Below, one piece after another: positions 21,777-33,096 of a stretch of 64,000 bases of DNA. This stretch comes from Agarophyton chilense (lineage: Eukaryota; Rhodophyta; Florideophyceae; Gracilariales; Gracilariaceae): assembly GCA_030374765.1 (NCBI GenBank), contig JARGXX010000028.1, positions 558,001-622,000 on the forward strand, in the 5' to 3' direction. How positions within the stretch are numbered: the stretch's first letter is position 1; each line of letters starts with the position of its first letter. The notes under the pieces were generated by a model that saw nothing but the letters and a program-made list of their open reading frames with translations, was not told where the DNA came from and did not search any database. A program made the position numbers and the translations under genes.

Positions 21777-23609
21777 ACTGATCAAGGATGTTAAGGAGCC
21801 TCACGAAGTTTTTATATTGTACCCTATTTCCCTCCTCCTCTCCTTACAACTATACACCAGGATGAGTAGTGGTTCAGTTATGAGTGTTTGCACTAATATT
21901 AAAAATCCGGGAGCGAAGCGAGAACATTTGACACGGGCAAGAACTCAGATACATGAATCTCGCAAGGTTTCTCGTAGCTTTAAGCTTCTAAGCGAATTTA
22001 AAGGCGAAGATCCAATTGAAGGAGTACTTTTATTGCTCAAAGCTTGATGTTGCATTGAAAGTCAAGACCTTGGAGGCTTGAATCAAATAGTCGAGATGGC
22101 TTTGGACCTAGATACTACTGCTGACTTACTAGAACATATCCCTGCAGTGTGCTTAAATCTCAATAATCGACGAGACGAAAACAGTATCGTCTCAGAAAAA
22201 TGTTTTCACAACAGGGTTACTGGCAAAAGTAGGGGATCGCCGCCTATGTGACGGTAAGAAAGATTTTGATGCACGATCACTTACCTTGCGTGAACATCTT
22301 GGGGTAGAAGTGTCTTGGGGCTGCGACCGAGCTCGCTCTTACTATGCGAGGAATGGATTTGAGGGGTTTCGTACTCATCAATATGAGCTGACCTGTTCCT
22401 CAGGTGCCATTTGTTAATCTTCCAGAAGATGCTGTTCAAATGTGAATTTGTAACTTGTGTAAAGTGAAAGTGAGGCCGCAAAAGCGACATTGAGCTGTGC
22501 GACGGCGGAAGTTTTTTGGATGGCCTGGAATGTGGTGTTGTTTTTGGTAGTGTTTTGTGTAGGCGTTGTTAAATACGGGTAAGTTGGTAAATGCAAGGGC
22601 TGCGCAGAGGGCGACGAGAAAAATGTGAGGGCGGCGGTCGTTAGGGCGATGGTCGTTCGGGCGGCGTTCGTGGGAGGTTTCGTAGTGAGAGTTGGGGTGC
22701 AAGCGAGGATTGAGAGAGAGCTGGTGCGGGTGTTAGTTGCGAACGGGGTTGCGGCGTTGGTAGAGGGGGAGTTGTTGTGGGGAGCAGTTGCGGACGGGGT
22801 TGCGGCGGTGGTGGAGGTGGAGCTGGTCGAAGGTTAGCTGCCGACGGGGTTGCGGACGAGGTAACGGCGGCAGATGATGTTTTGGTTGTGGTTGTACAAA
22901 CGATGATTGTGCAGACGGAGTTGGGCTTGGCAGTGTATTTAGCAGGAAGTCAGGGAAGTTATATCGCACTGAGAAGGGCGGTGGAGAGTATATGACGACG
23001 TGATGGATAGTTGCGGACGGGGTTGCGGCAGAAGATGATGTTTTGGTGATGGTGGCACAAACGTGGGTTGTGAAGGCTGAGTTGGGGTTTCCAGTGGATT
23101 TAGCAGGAGATCGAAGAATGTTTGTTGCCCAGAAGAGGGCGGTGGAGAGGATATGGATCACGGTGACGACGGCTGAGGCAAAGTAAAATGAAGTATGGAA
23201 GCAGTCGGTGCGGGGATCCCAACAAAACGGCGAGTTGGAGGGTTGGCTTTCGGAATGTGGGTGAGTAACGCGCAGCATTGGATTCAGCCTGGTTGAAAGC
23301 GCTGAGGGAGAAGGGAGAAGGAAGGTGCAGGGGTGCGGGGATGGAGATGGCGGGCTCCAGTTGCATGCCGGGGCGCAAGTAGCGCGGTAGACGTTTGGTG
23401 CGCGGCGAGCTGGGGCAGAAAGATGACTAGGGTTGAGAGAGAGGGAGGAGAAGGGGCCAAGGAAGGGGAGGGATGGGGTTCGTGGTGGTTGTGGTGGTGC
23501 TTAGAGCATCGTGGTTGCCGGGTGTTTTGGACCTTCATAAAAAGCTGTGGTCGTATGCAGTGATACTCAGACATCAGTTCCCTATTGAAACAACAGCGCG
23601 CGCCCCATT
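21777..23609. other. No supported gene; GC-rich part with a local duplication
   Basis: The left part is AT-rich and featureless. From about 22600 the DNA becomes GC-rich and strand-asymmetric (G-rich plus strand), with open frames in many phases that are mostly low complexity. Confidence 0.4.
22843..23165 (+). repeat. Diverged direct duplication of about 165 bp
   Basis: A block beginning GACGGGGTTGCGG at about 22847 recurs from about 23017. Both copies hold GATGATGTTTTGG, then GAGTTGGG, then TTTAGCAGGA and AGGGCGGTGGAGAG at matching spacing. They differ by many substitutions and short indels. The shorter phrase GACGGGGTTGCGGC also occurs at about 22795, so the unit may have expanded from a smaller repeat. 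Confidence 0.55.
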
Positions 23610-26256
23610 TTGGACGTGCATGGCACAAAAGCGGCGTGCACGCTGCAAGTGTGCCACGAGTGGTACACGCAAGTCGCAAACGCCATATCCGCCTGGCTTT
23701 GCACCATCAACTTGATCGACCCTCGTCTCTCGTTCGAGCACTCCACGCGCCAGTTCATTTCGCTATGGCGACTCTTCAGCCGTTTCGTCCCGCCCCTTCT
23801 CTCAGAACGCGAGTTTTTCCTCCCTTCTTCCAATTCCGACGCCAATCTCTCTCGTCATCGGCGCTACAACACTCGCCCCTTGGCTCGCTGCCTTTCGCGC
23901 CACTTCCATCTTACGCCCTTAGACGCCAACATCTCGCTTATGGATGTCCAATCGCCTCAACCACATGTGCAGCTTTGGAAAAGGGCCAAACATACCATTC
24001 TCTCTCTTGCAGTCACAGGGAGCGCTCCGTGTTGCCCATCAGGTTGTACATCCGCCTGTAGGCCTTGCACACTCCTTCTCGGTATCGCTCACCTCACCAC
24101 CGGACCCTCGCGTTATCATCCGATTCATCGTGAAGAACTCAACCGCCCGCAGAATCACAGACCAAGACTTGTTGCGAGACCCTTATAACTCCTTAAACTT
24201 CATAACTGCACCTCTTGACAGCCCAGTTCTGTTTTCTTCACGTGCAACGGCTGGTGGTGCTCTAACTGAATCCATCCTCGACAGATGGCGCGAAGCTGGC
24301 ATATATCCTTTTGGTCTACTTTCCTCTAAGGAGTTAGATTCCTCGGTTGTGTTTGTCAAATTCGAAAACGGATTAGTCTTCCCTTATCCACGAGCAGTGA
24401 TTTTTACCAACGAGACACTGTTGCCTGCAGAATTAGCCAGTTCCGCAGCCGTATCTAGAGCTGTGCCGGACCCCAAGAAAAGTATAACAAGAGCTCGAGC
24501 TTGTGGAAGTCCATAAAACGTCCAAGGCCCTCCTCTTCGAGTAGCCTTCATGCCAACACCAACCCCATCCCTTCTCCCACAGAACCCCCTTCTCAGCAAG
24601 CTTCTGTGCTATTCAAAAAGGACGCCCCTACTGCGGAGTCTCTTAACGCTGCCATTCGATCCCTTCAGAAAGAAAAAAAACAAGAACCTGCTCTCGTCAC
24701 GAGCCATCCACTCGTCGAAGAGGTGTGTTCCCCAGAACTGCCAGTTCCGGATCTTGCTGATTCGGGCGTGCAGAACTCCATAAAAGGTTAAATAACTATT
24801 GCACACGGTCTTGCTGGAACGCAACAAAATGCGACTGGAAATACCGGTTTGAATAATATAGCAGAGGCGAATAACGAGGCAATTCGTTTAGAAAACATGA
24901 AAAACGAGCCAAAGTTTGCCATCAACATTAATGGTGGACTTGACTCTTTCTCCTTGGATGGAGATTAATCCAATGCACCTGATTTCATTTAATGGTGTGC
25001 AAGGAATGGGCATAGGAATGCGTATGACTGACTTTAATACGTCTGATGAAGGGGCAGAGTTATTCCCTGACGGAATCGATGAACGCTTCTAGACAAACGA
25101 GAATAATGTTGGGACCGACGAGAATTCCATTTAACCGAACTTTGAAAACAGGCAAAGATCTGAAGAGCAGACCGCGAATCCGGGTTTCGTGCAACCTGAT
25201 AGAAAACAAGGCGGACAAACCGCGAATATGGACGTGGACTTAGGAAACCATGAATCGTCTATCGCGCGTCAGAGTGAGGGCAATGTTCTGTCTCAGTCGG
25301 ATGAGAAATTATGCTATCTTTCACCAACAGATGTCGTTCGTGCAGCATTGAAGAACTTTAAATCCCCACTCACAGACCGCAGGCAGGAGAGTTCAAATGT
25401 AATTGAAACGTTCAGTGAATTATTTGAAGAGGATTTTACAGTACGCCGTCGTGTGCGATTGTCCACTTATCAGGGCGTCAGCAAGATAAGAAGAATTTCG
25501 AAACTATATAATTCGCAATGGACGTTTCGTATCTTGAAAACGTAAAAGGATGATGATGTGAGAGGATTTTTGGAAACTGGTCAGCGTGCAACAGTCAAAA
25601 AAAACAACATCAAAAACCGCCAACCATTGTACATTCCTCACAGGGAACTGAAGAGGTTCTCCAGGCTTCGGCTTAAGGGAGAAGTGAAGAACCCATCTCT
25701 GCTTCGCAAAGAATTGGAGTGGGAACTATCAGAATCAGATGACGACAAAGAAAGGAAAGCCCAAATCCCCGAGCAGACAGGATACTCGCCCAGAACGTTG
25801 CTTTCCTTGCATGAGATCATCGCTGAGAGCGCTAGTGAAAAGCGAGACCAAAAAGCTACAGCTATAAATCGTTCTCCTGAGATGGATGCGTTGAAGTTGG
25901 CCGGGTCCGCTGCCGCTGATTGTGCCAGTGCGTGCCATGTTTTCTCAGCGGATCAGAATTCACAGTGGGGAATATCGTCGACCGTGAATGAGAACTCTCT
26001 TTCACAAATCTCTTCACACGGACCTCGAAAGGAAGATAAGAAGCCTTCCTGTACCAGTCAGGTGGGCCCTAAGAGGTCCGCACAGCATCCGTCGACAAAG
26101 GTACATATCCACACAGTCTCATGTTCTCCAAATGGAAGGCCTTTCTGCAATAGAGACGATAAAGTTGACTATCTAATGTCTTTCCTTGAAATGAAGCACT
26201 TTTCAATGAATGAACTGTCTCTATTCCGGAGAAGTTTGAATGATCCTATGTATTTC
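23610..26256 (+). pseudogene. MED13-like Mediator subunit, 5' part, broken by stops and an insertion
   Basis: Protein-like sequence runs through several frames up to the copia insertion. A 23610 frame gives about 70 residues. A 23944-24516 frame contains the strand-rich VVFVKFENGLVFPYPRAVIF, similar to MED13 N-terminal domains. A 24501 frame continues with a Ser/Pro linker to a TAA at 24789, then a TAA at 24966. A last frame runs from about 25030 to 26256, with stops at about 25090, 25130 and 25543-25545. It ends exactly at the target-site duplication and continues in phase after the element (31504-32196), where the MED13 match is clearest. MED13 belongs to the Mediator kinase module. The many lesions mean that this copy is not functional. 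Confidence 0.5.
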
Positions 26257-26579
26257 TATGGAAAGCAAATGCATCTTAGTCAATCTATGCATACCCTAGG
26301 CGCATTTGCGTATAATGCAAGCCTTCTAGGAGAGGTTTTGCATGACATGGTGCTGCAATAATCATGTGCAGCAAGAGAGTAGATTACGTGGCCGTTAGCA
26401 TTCGATTGCGTGGCCTTTTAGTGATAGATTACATGGCCACTAGCCCGCCTTGTCGGTTATGTAAGCCCAAGAGCCTGGACTTGGACCCTTGGTTTATCCG
26501 AGGTAGGTAAGCATTCGAATAGTAATCTGAATCAGTAAATTGTTCTTTATCAGAAGCATCTACAACTACCCTTTACTTT
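26257..26579 (+). repeat. 5' LTR of element 1
   Basis: Its boundaries are fixed by the target duplication ATTTC on the left and by the end of identity with the 3' LTR on the right. It contains TATGTAA at 26458-26464, where the 3' LTR has TATATAA, so the promoter element of this LTR may be weakened. The T at the boundary makes a 6-bp duplication (TATTTC) equally possible. Confidence 0.9.
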
Positions 26580-26592
26580 GTTATGGGCCCAG
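26580..26592 (+). other. Primer-binding site matching the initiator tRNA-Met anticodon loop
   Basis: GTTATGGGCCCAG follows the 5' LTR directly. It is the reverse complement of CTGGGCCCATAAC, the anticodon stem-loop of eukaryotic initiator tRNA-Met. Drosophila copia is known to prime from a cleaved half of this tRNA in the same way. The gag ATG (26583-26585) lies inside this site. Confidence 0.8.
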
Positions 26593-29500
26593 AAAGCTCA
26601 AACAACCTGCCGTCTCGACCTCGTTTCTCTTGGGACATTCGAACCGTGCCATGGACGGATGGACGTGGAAACCAAGAGCAGTATGCTGAGGCTGTATCGT
26701 TATGGCAGGCGTTCCAGGATACGCTTACAGATTCAAACAGCAACAAGGTTCCCAAGACAGCACAGGGAATAATGCTTCAATCGCAGCTGTATGGTCGGGC
26801 TAGGGATCTGTGTAAGGCTATTCCGGACAGTGTGATTCGATCGGCGGAAGGTGCAGAATCCATCGTGAAGGCCTTGTACAAGCGAGATCCGCTCGCCGTC
26901 GTTTCAGATGTATTTCAGGACTTTCTTTCGCTCCTCAACACAAAGAGAAACCACAACGAAAGCTTTAAAAATTTTGAATCGAGATTTCAGGCGCAAGTAT
27001 CGAGACTTAACGCTCATGTAATGGAATCAAAGCCTTCTGATGCGCTTGTGGCTTTTGCTCTTCTGGCAAATGCAGATGTCGACAATAATCAGAGAGTGTC
27101 AGTTTTGGCCAATGGCGCTCCGCGAGACGCCAGTCTTACACCGACGTCGACGACAAATGATTACCTCAAAGTGGTTTCTTATGATTCGATTGCCTCTGTT
27201 CTTAGGCAATGCGACAAATTGGAAAATTCAGGAGGAGATTCAACTTCAAAAACGCTCTCCACCAACGCCGCTGACTATCAGTCGGCGCCGCAAGGTTCTT
27301 CCGCCGCCGGTAGCAACCGTAGGCGTAATCGACCTTCCCGGAGAACCCCAGAGCAAATTGCTGAGCTCAAAGGGAAGACGCAGTGTAACACCTGTGGAAA
27401 GAACGGTCATTGGTATCAAGACTACAGGAAGGACGGGACGCTGAAACTGGGTGTGAAGTCTTTAGATGCCCCTGCAACAGGCGATAAGGCACGGAATAAC
27501 GTTTTGACCTTCAATATGGCAGAATTGAGCGCACAGAACTTCGCACAATTTACACCGGACGGCTTTACTGGACCACTCTTAGACGATGGAGCACCTTACA
27601 GCGGAATTGGCGTTACTGAATTGAACCTCATCACTTCTCTCGTCTGTCCCGATTGGAACAGGAAGCTGGAGCCATTACCAGAAGCAGTTGCTGAAAGACC
27701 CTACTGGCAGTATGGCAACGGTGAACATCGAAGCCAGGCAAGGAAAATACTTGGATCGGTGGTCTTCAAAGCAAGAACGGACGAAGGTACAGTGGTGAAC
27801 ATCAGGCATTTGGTTATCGATGGTTCCTCTCAATGGGTTGTAAGACGCAACGTAACCAACTACTGTGACATACTACATGTGAACCAGAACATATTGAAGT
27901 TGCCACCCGATGCCAGCGGCAATTCGCAAGGAAGCGTCACTCTCGTCGACAGAGACATGCACACCTACATTCCGCACACGGCGTTCACTTATCAAGCAGA
28001 AAAGCTGACCCCTAGGCACGAAACGACCCTGTTCTGTGCAACGACTCACATCGACGGAAACCTGGCTAAGAAACCGTGGAAGGACTTGAAAAAAATTGTG
28101 GACAAAGTCCATAAACATGTCTGCGGGCACTCTACATACTCCGACATCAAGATACTTCTTGAAAGAAACGAACTATGGAATGGACATGTAGACAAGTACC
28201 TTCAGCGCACACTTGAAGAGTGCACAGCATGCAGAACAACTGCTAGGCCAAAAGCAGACAGGAAGGTCTCACTTAGCTTAATGAGCAGATCCTTCAATGA
28301 GGTAGTGTGTGTGGACCATATGTTTCTGGATCAGCACTGTGTTATGCACATAATGGATACTGCATCGCGCTACTCTGTTGGCGCAGTGGTGCAAGACACA
28401 TCAATGCGTGAAGCTATTCTAGTATTTGATGCACACTGGCTGACACCATTTTGGACACCGCTAACAGTCGCTTATGACAGCGCATTCAAGAATAGCATCC
28501 TTGCCGAGTACCTGCGGGAACATGACATAGAAGCTTGACCTCTGCCGCCGAGAAGGCACAATAAGAACGTGCTTGAGTCCAAGCATAAAATCATCCGAGA
28601 TGTCTTCACTCGCCTGAAGGAAGAGTCTACTGTGGAACGGAAAGAATGGGAAACCTCCCTGATCATTCAACAGGCAATCAGAATTTCCAATGATCTCTAC
28701 GGCAGCGACGTTCTATCTGCGCAAGAACTTGCCAAGGGCTATTCCAGACCGATACAGAAGGGTGTCATACCAAAACAACTTCCACAGGAACTCGTGGATG
28801 CCCACCAAACCCTTCTAGCAAAGCGAAAGCTGACCTTGATTCTGCGATCAAAGACATTTAATGAAAGCCCTATTGCAGTAGGAGATCTCGTGCAGATATT
28901 TATCAAGAAGGAGCACGAAAATCGTGGGAAGTGGTCACGAGGCAAGCCCGTGCTGGCCTTTGACATTGCAAACGGCACAGTGACCGTACCAGGAGCCAAA
29001 GGAAAAAAAATAACGCTGCAATTGAAGACGTCAGGCCAGCAATAGTCCAGAACGAGCTAGCTACTGCTGTGCAGAATGCTATTGATGAACTGGATCGAAA
29101 CTTGGAAGAAGTTGTAGACACACTAGAAGAAAACTCCCCCGAATCCAGAATAGACTCTATCGGAGATGAAGTTCTGAACTCGAACTCAAACTGCGCACAA
29201 ATTAGAAGAAGAACCCGACTGCATAGGACCTAACACTCCCAATGTCGGTGACAATATAGAAGTGTACTGGCCAATAGACAAAATATTTTACGGAGGCACA
29301 GTACATACGCATGACGAGAGGACTGGAAAGTACGCAGTTCATTATTTCGACGGAGATAAGGAAAATCTCAACCTGGAAAATGAAGTATGGAATTATCTCG
29401 ACAACCGAGCAGTCGCAGAGCAGAAAGAGGATACGGACTCTCAGTCCAACCAATCAAGCGATCAACCAGATGCCAAAGAACCTATCAGTGCAGCAGAAGT

Positions 29501-31153
29501 ACAGTTGTGGCCAGGGCAAGACTTGCAAAGCACAGAAAAAGACCTCATTCAGACCTATTACAAGGCGTTCGGAAATACAGAATTTATGTTGCACCAAGCA
29601 CAGGGGTTACCACCCTTTGCAACACAGAATGCCTATGACAAGGAAGAACGGTCATTTAAGAAGATTGTGAGAGATGTAGCCGTTTCTCGAGTTCCTAAAA
29701 ACGCGAACATAGTATCAAGCCACGTCCTTTACAAGGTGAAGAACTGTGATGATAACTCGCTGACATTAAAGGCACGAATTGCAGTACATGGCAATAAGGA
29801 TCGAGAAAAGCATGCCCTGAAAAGAGACTCTGCAACATGCCCACCAGTTGGTATCGGCATACTGTTGTCTCTTTCTACGATCTATCGGTGGACTCTGGCA
29901 AAGATCGACTTCAAGAGCGCCTTTCTTCAAACGGAAGCTCAACGAAATGTCTACATGGTACCTCCTCGCGAATGCAAAACACGTCATCAGCACTACTGGT
30001 TGCTGCTATCAGCAGCCTATGGTCTCGCAAATGCAGGGGCCAAGTGGCAAGAGCTTAGTGATGATGTGCTACGTGGATTTGGTTTTTCGCAGCTCGTGTA
30101 CGTGCCGCAGCTCTTTTACAAAAAATTGGATGGAAAAGTTGTAGTCATTGCAGTCAAAGTGGTCGATGACATCCTCTTTGCTGGAGAGAGAAAGAATTTG
30201 TCTACAATAATAGAAAAAATAAGACACAACCATAAACTTGGCACGATAGTGTATGGACCAGGTAGGGTACAGTTTTATGGTCTGGCGCTTACTCAGTACG
30301 AAGACTACACAGTTACCATCGATGGAGACGAAAAGCTGAAAGGGTACGAAGCCGGAACAATTAGTCGTTTAAGGAGAAAAGACCAGGAAAGTCAGCTGAA
30401 CAGCATTGAGCTCTCATCATTCAGGTCGCTGAACAGTTCAATTTGCTGGCTTGGCATTGCCGCCTCTCCGTTTTGCGCATTTGCGGCAAGCTATTTGCAG
30501 CAAAAAGGGCCATTTCCTACTATCAAGGACATGATAACGCAGATTAATATGCTGCGCACTCTGAAGAGAAAAGGAACGTCACTAAGGTTCCTGAGGCCAC
30601 TCAGTGGAAAAGAATATCAGATCTCAATTGTAGTATTTTCTGACGCAAGCCGAACGAACGTCTATGGACAGCTTGGGTTTGTCGCTGGACTTCTTTTTGG
30701 AAAACTGAAGCAAGACTATGTCATTCATGTCATTTCCTGGAGTTCTCATAAGTCCCGAAGACCAGTTAAATCAATTGGATCGGCCGAAACTCTGGCTGCA
30801 GGAGAGGCCATCGATGAGGGCAAGGTACTTTGTAAGGCATTCCAGGCTTTGTTAGGAATCCACGTTGGACTGTGGATCGTTGTGGACTCAAAGGATTTGT
30901 TTGGCACACTTTCTACCTGTCGCAACGCTGCAGATCGTTCTATTCGTGGAGATGTCAGCGTAATCAGATACGAATTTGAAAAAGAAACGTTGACAGAATG
31001 ATATGGATTCTAGGTAGCGCAAACTATGCTAATCCGTTGACAAAAACCGATAGCCCTGTCTCTCAAGCTTTGGAGTTAATGTTTTTTGATGGAAAAATAT
31101 CCATGGACTTTCATGGTGCTTTATTCCGAAACTCTAACGCACCCACTGGTTAG
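26583..31153 (+). pseudogene. gag-pol polyprotein of element 1
   Basis: One frame covers gag, protease and most of integrase up to a TGA (28536-28538). The gag has a knuckle CNTCGKNGHWYQDY whose fourth ligand is Tyr instead of Cys. The protease region has LLDDGAPYSGIG in place of DSGA. Integrase shows HHCC and a DHMFLD core. The TGA falls where element 2 has Arg. Reading resumes in the same frame to about 29005, shifts at an A-run (about 29003-29010), shifts back near 29200, and continues through RT (KIDFKSAFLQTEA and VVDD at 30159-30170) and RNase H. A last shift near 30985 puts the C-terminal MIWILG...LTK segment in another frame, ending at 31153. Confidence 0.88.
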
Positions 31154-31175
31154 CAGGAACTCTGAGAGGAATTGG

Positions 31176-31498
31176 TATGGAAAGCAAATGCACCTTAGTC
31201 AATCTATGCATACCCTAGGCGCATTTGCGTATAATGCAAGCCTTCCAGGAGAAGTTTTGCATGACATGGTGCTGCAATAATCATGTGCAGCAAGAGAGTA
31301 GATTACGTGGCCGTTAGCATTCGATTGCGTGGCTTTTTAGTGATAGATTACATGGCCGCTAGCCCGCCTTGTCGGGTATATAAGCCCAAGAGCCTGGACT
31401 TGGACCCTTGGTTTATCCGAGGTAGGCAAGCATTCGAATAGTAATCTGAATCAGTAAATTGTTCTTTATCAGAAACATCTACAACTACCCTTTACTTT
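31176..31498 (+). repeat. 3' LTR of element 1
   Basis: About 97 percent identical to the 5' LTR by eye, without indels. A TATATAA box lies at 31377-31383. It is preceded by a purine-rich stretch (GAGAGGAA, about 31164-31171) that may prime plus-strand synthesis. The right flank is the target duplicate ATTTC, followed by the resumed MED13-like frame. Confidence 0.9.
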
Positions 31499-31503
31499 AT
31501 TTC

Positions 31504-32196
31504 CCTCAGAAAAAAAGAGTTTTTATGTATGTTGAAACAAATGAGGTTTCTTCGGCTACATTGCAACAGATGCTTCTTGGGTTGCGGCGAGCGTTGGAAA
31601 CCAGTCATGTATTTAAGACGTGCCTGGAGTCTCGTGGTTGCGGACCTAAGCTTTCGGAAACTAGATCAGTAGAATCTCCTGACCCCGAGCTTATCCGGGA
31701 ACCTAAATACAATGTGCCCGGCTTACTTGGTCGGCTTTCTATCAACAACTACATGGGAAAATTTGCTTCCGTGTTTCCTCGCAATCCTCCGAAAGTGTGT
31801 GTGGGCTACAAGGAGTGGGTGGAGACTTTTGGTGGAGCCCTTCCAAGGTGGGAAAAGGCTATGTTTGAACCATATAGCGAACGGAAGAATGTAGAATATG
31901 TTGCGATAGCTCCGGAGGATATCCAAGAAGATGTTAACTTATTCCTACGAGATTTGTCCTCTCTATACCAGGAATGTTTGTTTGGAACCCATACTGTCAT
32001 TTCATTCGAACGAGTCGCTTTCATTTCAAATTCTGTAGTGGATTCAACAACCTGTGAGAGAGAAAAAGGAAAAGGCTTATCCGAAACGGAACGAGCGATG
32101 ACGGAACAATATCAGTTGTATGTGAAAGCGCTTTGCACCAGACTGGCTTCACTGACTCGTGAGAGCCGCAAGAACCAGATATCCTCTCCAAATTGA
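31504..32196 (+). pseudogene. MED13-like Mediator subunit, 3' part (MID-domain region)
   Basis: The frame begins immediately after the target duplicate, in the phase left open at 26256. It runs 230 residues to a stop. Near its middle come KVCVGYKEWVETFGG, LPRWEKAMFEPYSE and KNVEYVAIAPEDIQEDV, followed by FLRDLSSLYQECLFGTH. This order and spacing match the MED13 MID/Piwi-like region (WEK..LEPY, a V.YVV.CP strand, FF..LS..YE.CRLG.H). The C-terminal Piwi-like remainder expected in a complete MED13 is absent after 32196. Because of the insertion and the upstream lesions, this gene copy is dead. Confidence 0.6.
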
Positions 32197-32470
32197 ATTT
32201 CCGTACAGGGCAAGGGAATATATGTACGTGTTCTTTCTTGGTGGGGTTTCATGCTTCGAATGGCCGCGGCGTCGCGCTGTGCAAACCGAAACGCCACCGA
32301 AGCGCAAGCACACATTTTGAATTAGCTGCCACTGCCATAGACACGTCGAACCGAATGCGAAGCGGCGTGCGAATTCGTCTAAATACCCTGGGCGGAAACC
32401 AGTAACATCCATGAGGCTCTGCGGCTGTGCTAGCAGACCTCTGCCGTGACATCTGTCATCAAGGACGACA

Positions 32471-33052
32471 ATGATCATACTTTCGTCGCAGCCCGCACAG
32501 CCGCACGCCCGCACGCGCGCTGTCGCTGACAATGACGACTTCGAAAATGAATTTATCGATGGTGGTGATGTCGACCAACTCGATGACGATGACAAGCAGC
32601 ATTTCGACTATGTCGGCTTCGGCGGCTTCTGGGTGGGGGCCGATGATGCTGCAAACAGGCATCCAGTGGCAGATCGCAATCGGCTGGGAAACGTGGTGCT
32701 TGAAAAACTTCCTGCGCAACACATCAGTGGTGCTTCTCAGCCGGGCGCCCAGTCTTTACCGGGTTTTCCCACTAACCCCATCCCTATAAACGCTAAAAGC
32801 GCTCAGCAGCACCCTTTACCCTTTGGAGCCCCAGCAGCACCATTGGCTGTGGCTCCCAGTATATCACCGACTGCGCACAACACAAATACTTCGCCTGCTG
32901 GCTCCACTGCAGGCACCCTCGCAAAAACCACGTCACATGCGGTTCACACCACGCCAGTTGCGCCACAAAAGGCGCCAAAGCCGAGCAAGGAGCGAGAAAT
33001 GGAGCATTATGCCACCCAAAAGCGTGGAATCGCACCGACGGCGGCGGAATGA
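32471..33052 (+). CDS. Hypothetical Ala/Pro/Ser-rich protein
   Basis: An open frame of 193 residues starts at ATG 32471. The N-terminal third is acidic (DNDDFENEF, then DQLDDDDKQHFDY followed by a Gly/Phe-rich GFGGFW). The rest is Ala/Pro/Thr/His rich without domains. It starts 275 bases after the MED13-like stop and may be unrelated or a further decayed exon. The length is modest and the DNA here is GC-rich, so it may also be a chance frame. Confidence 0.35.
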   Translation: MIILSSQPAQPHARTRAVADNDDFENEFIDGGDVDQLDDDDKQHFDYVGFGGFWVGADDAANRHPVADRNRLGNVVLEKLPAQHISGASQPGAQSLPGFPTNPIPINAKSAQQHPLPFGAPAAPLAVAPSISPTAHNTNTSPAGSTAGTLAKTTSHAVHTTPVAPQKAPKPSKEREMEHYATQKRGIAPTAAE

Positions 33053-33096
33053 AGTATGGCGCCCAACTCATGGTTTGTAAAGCCCAATATGCTCCT

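Larger units (their letters stand above)
26257..31498 (+). mobile_element. Ty1/copia LTR retrotransposon, complete (element 1)
   Basis: A 5242-bp element with two 323-bp LTRs offset by exactly 4919 bases, flanked by the 5-bp direct repeat ATTTC (26252-26256 and 31499-31503). The interior has gag, protease, integrase, RT and RNase H in copia order. The LTRs differ at roughly ten positions, so the insertion is not very old. It lies inside the MED13-like gene in the same orientation. The coding region has a few lesions, so the element is probably no longer autonomous. Its LTRs start TATGG and end in TTT rather than TG...CA. Confidence 0.93.

Noticed and set aside
22733..23278. 181-codon minus-strand frame rich in Pro, His and Ser
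   Set aside because: It lies in a GC-skewed duplicated block where all frames tend to stay open; composition is low complexity.
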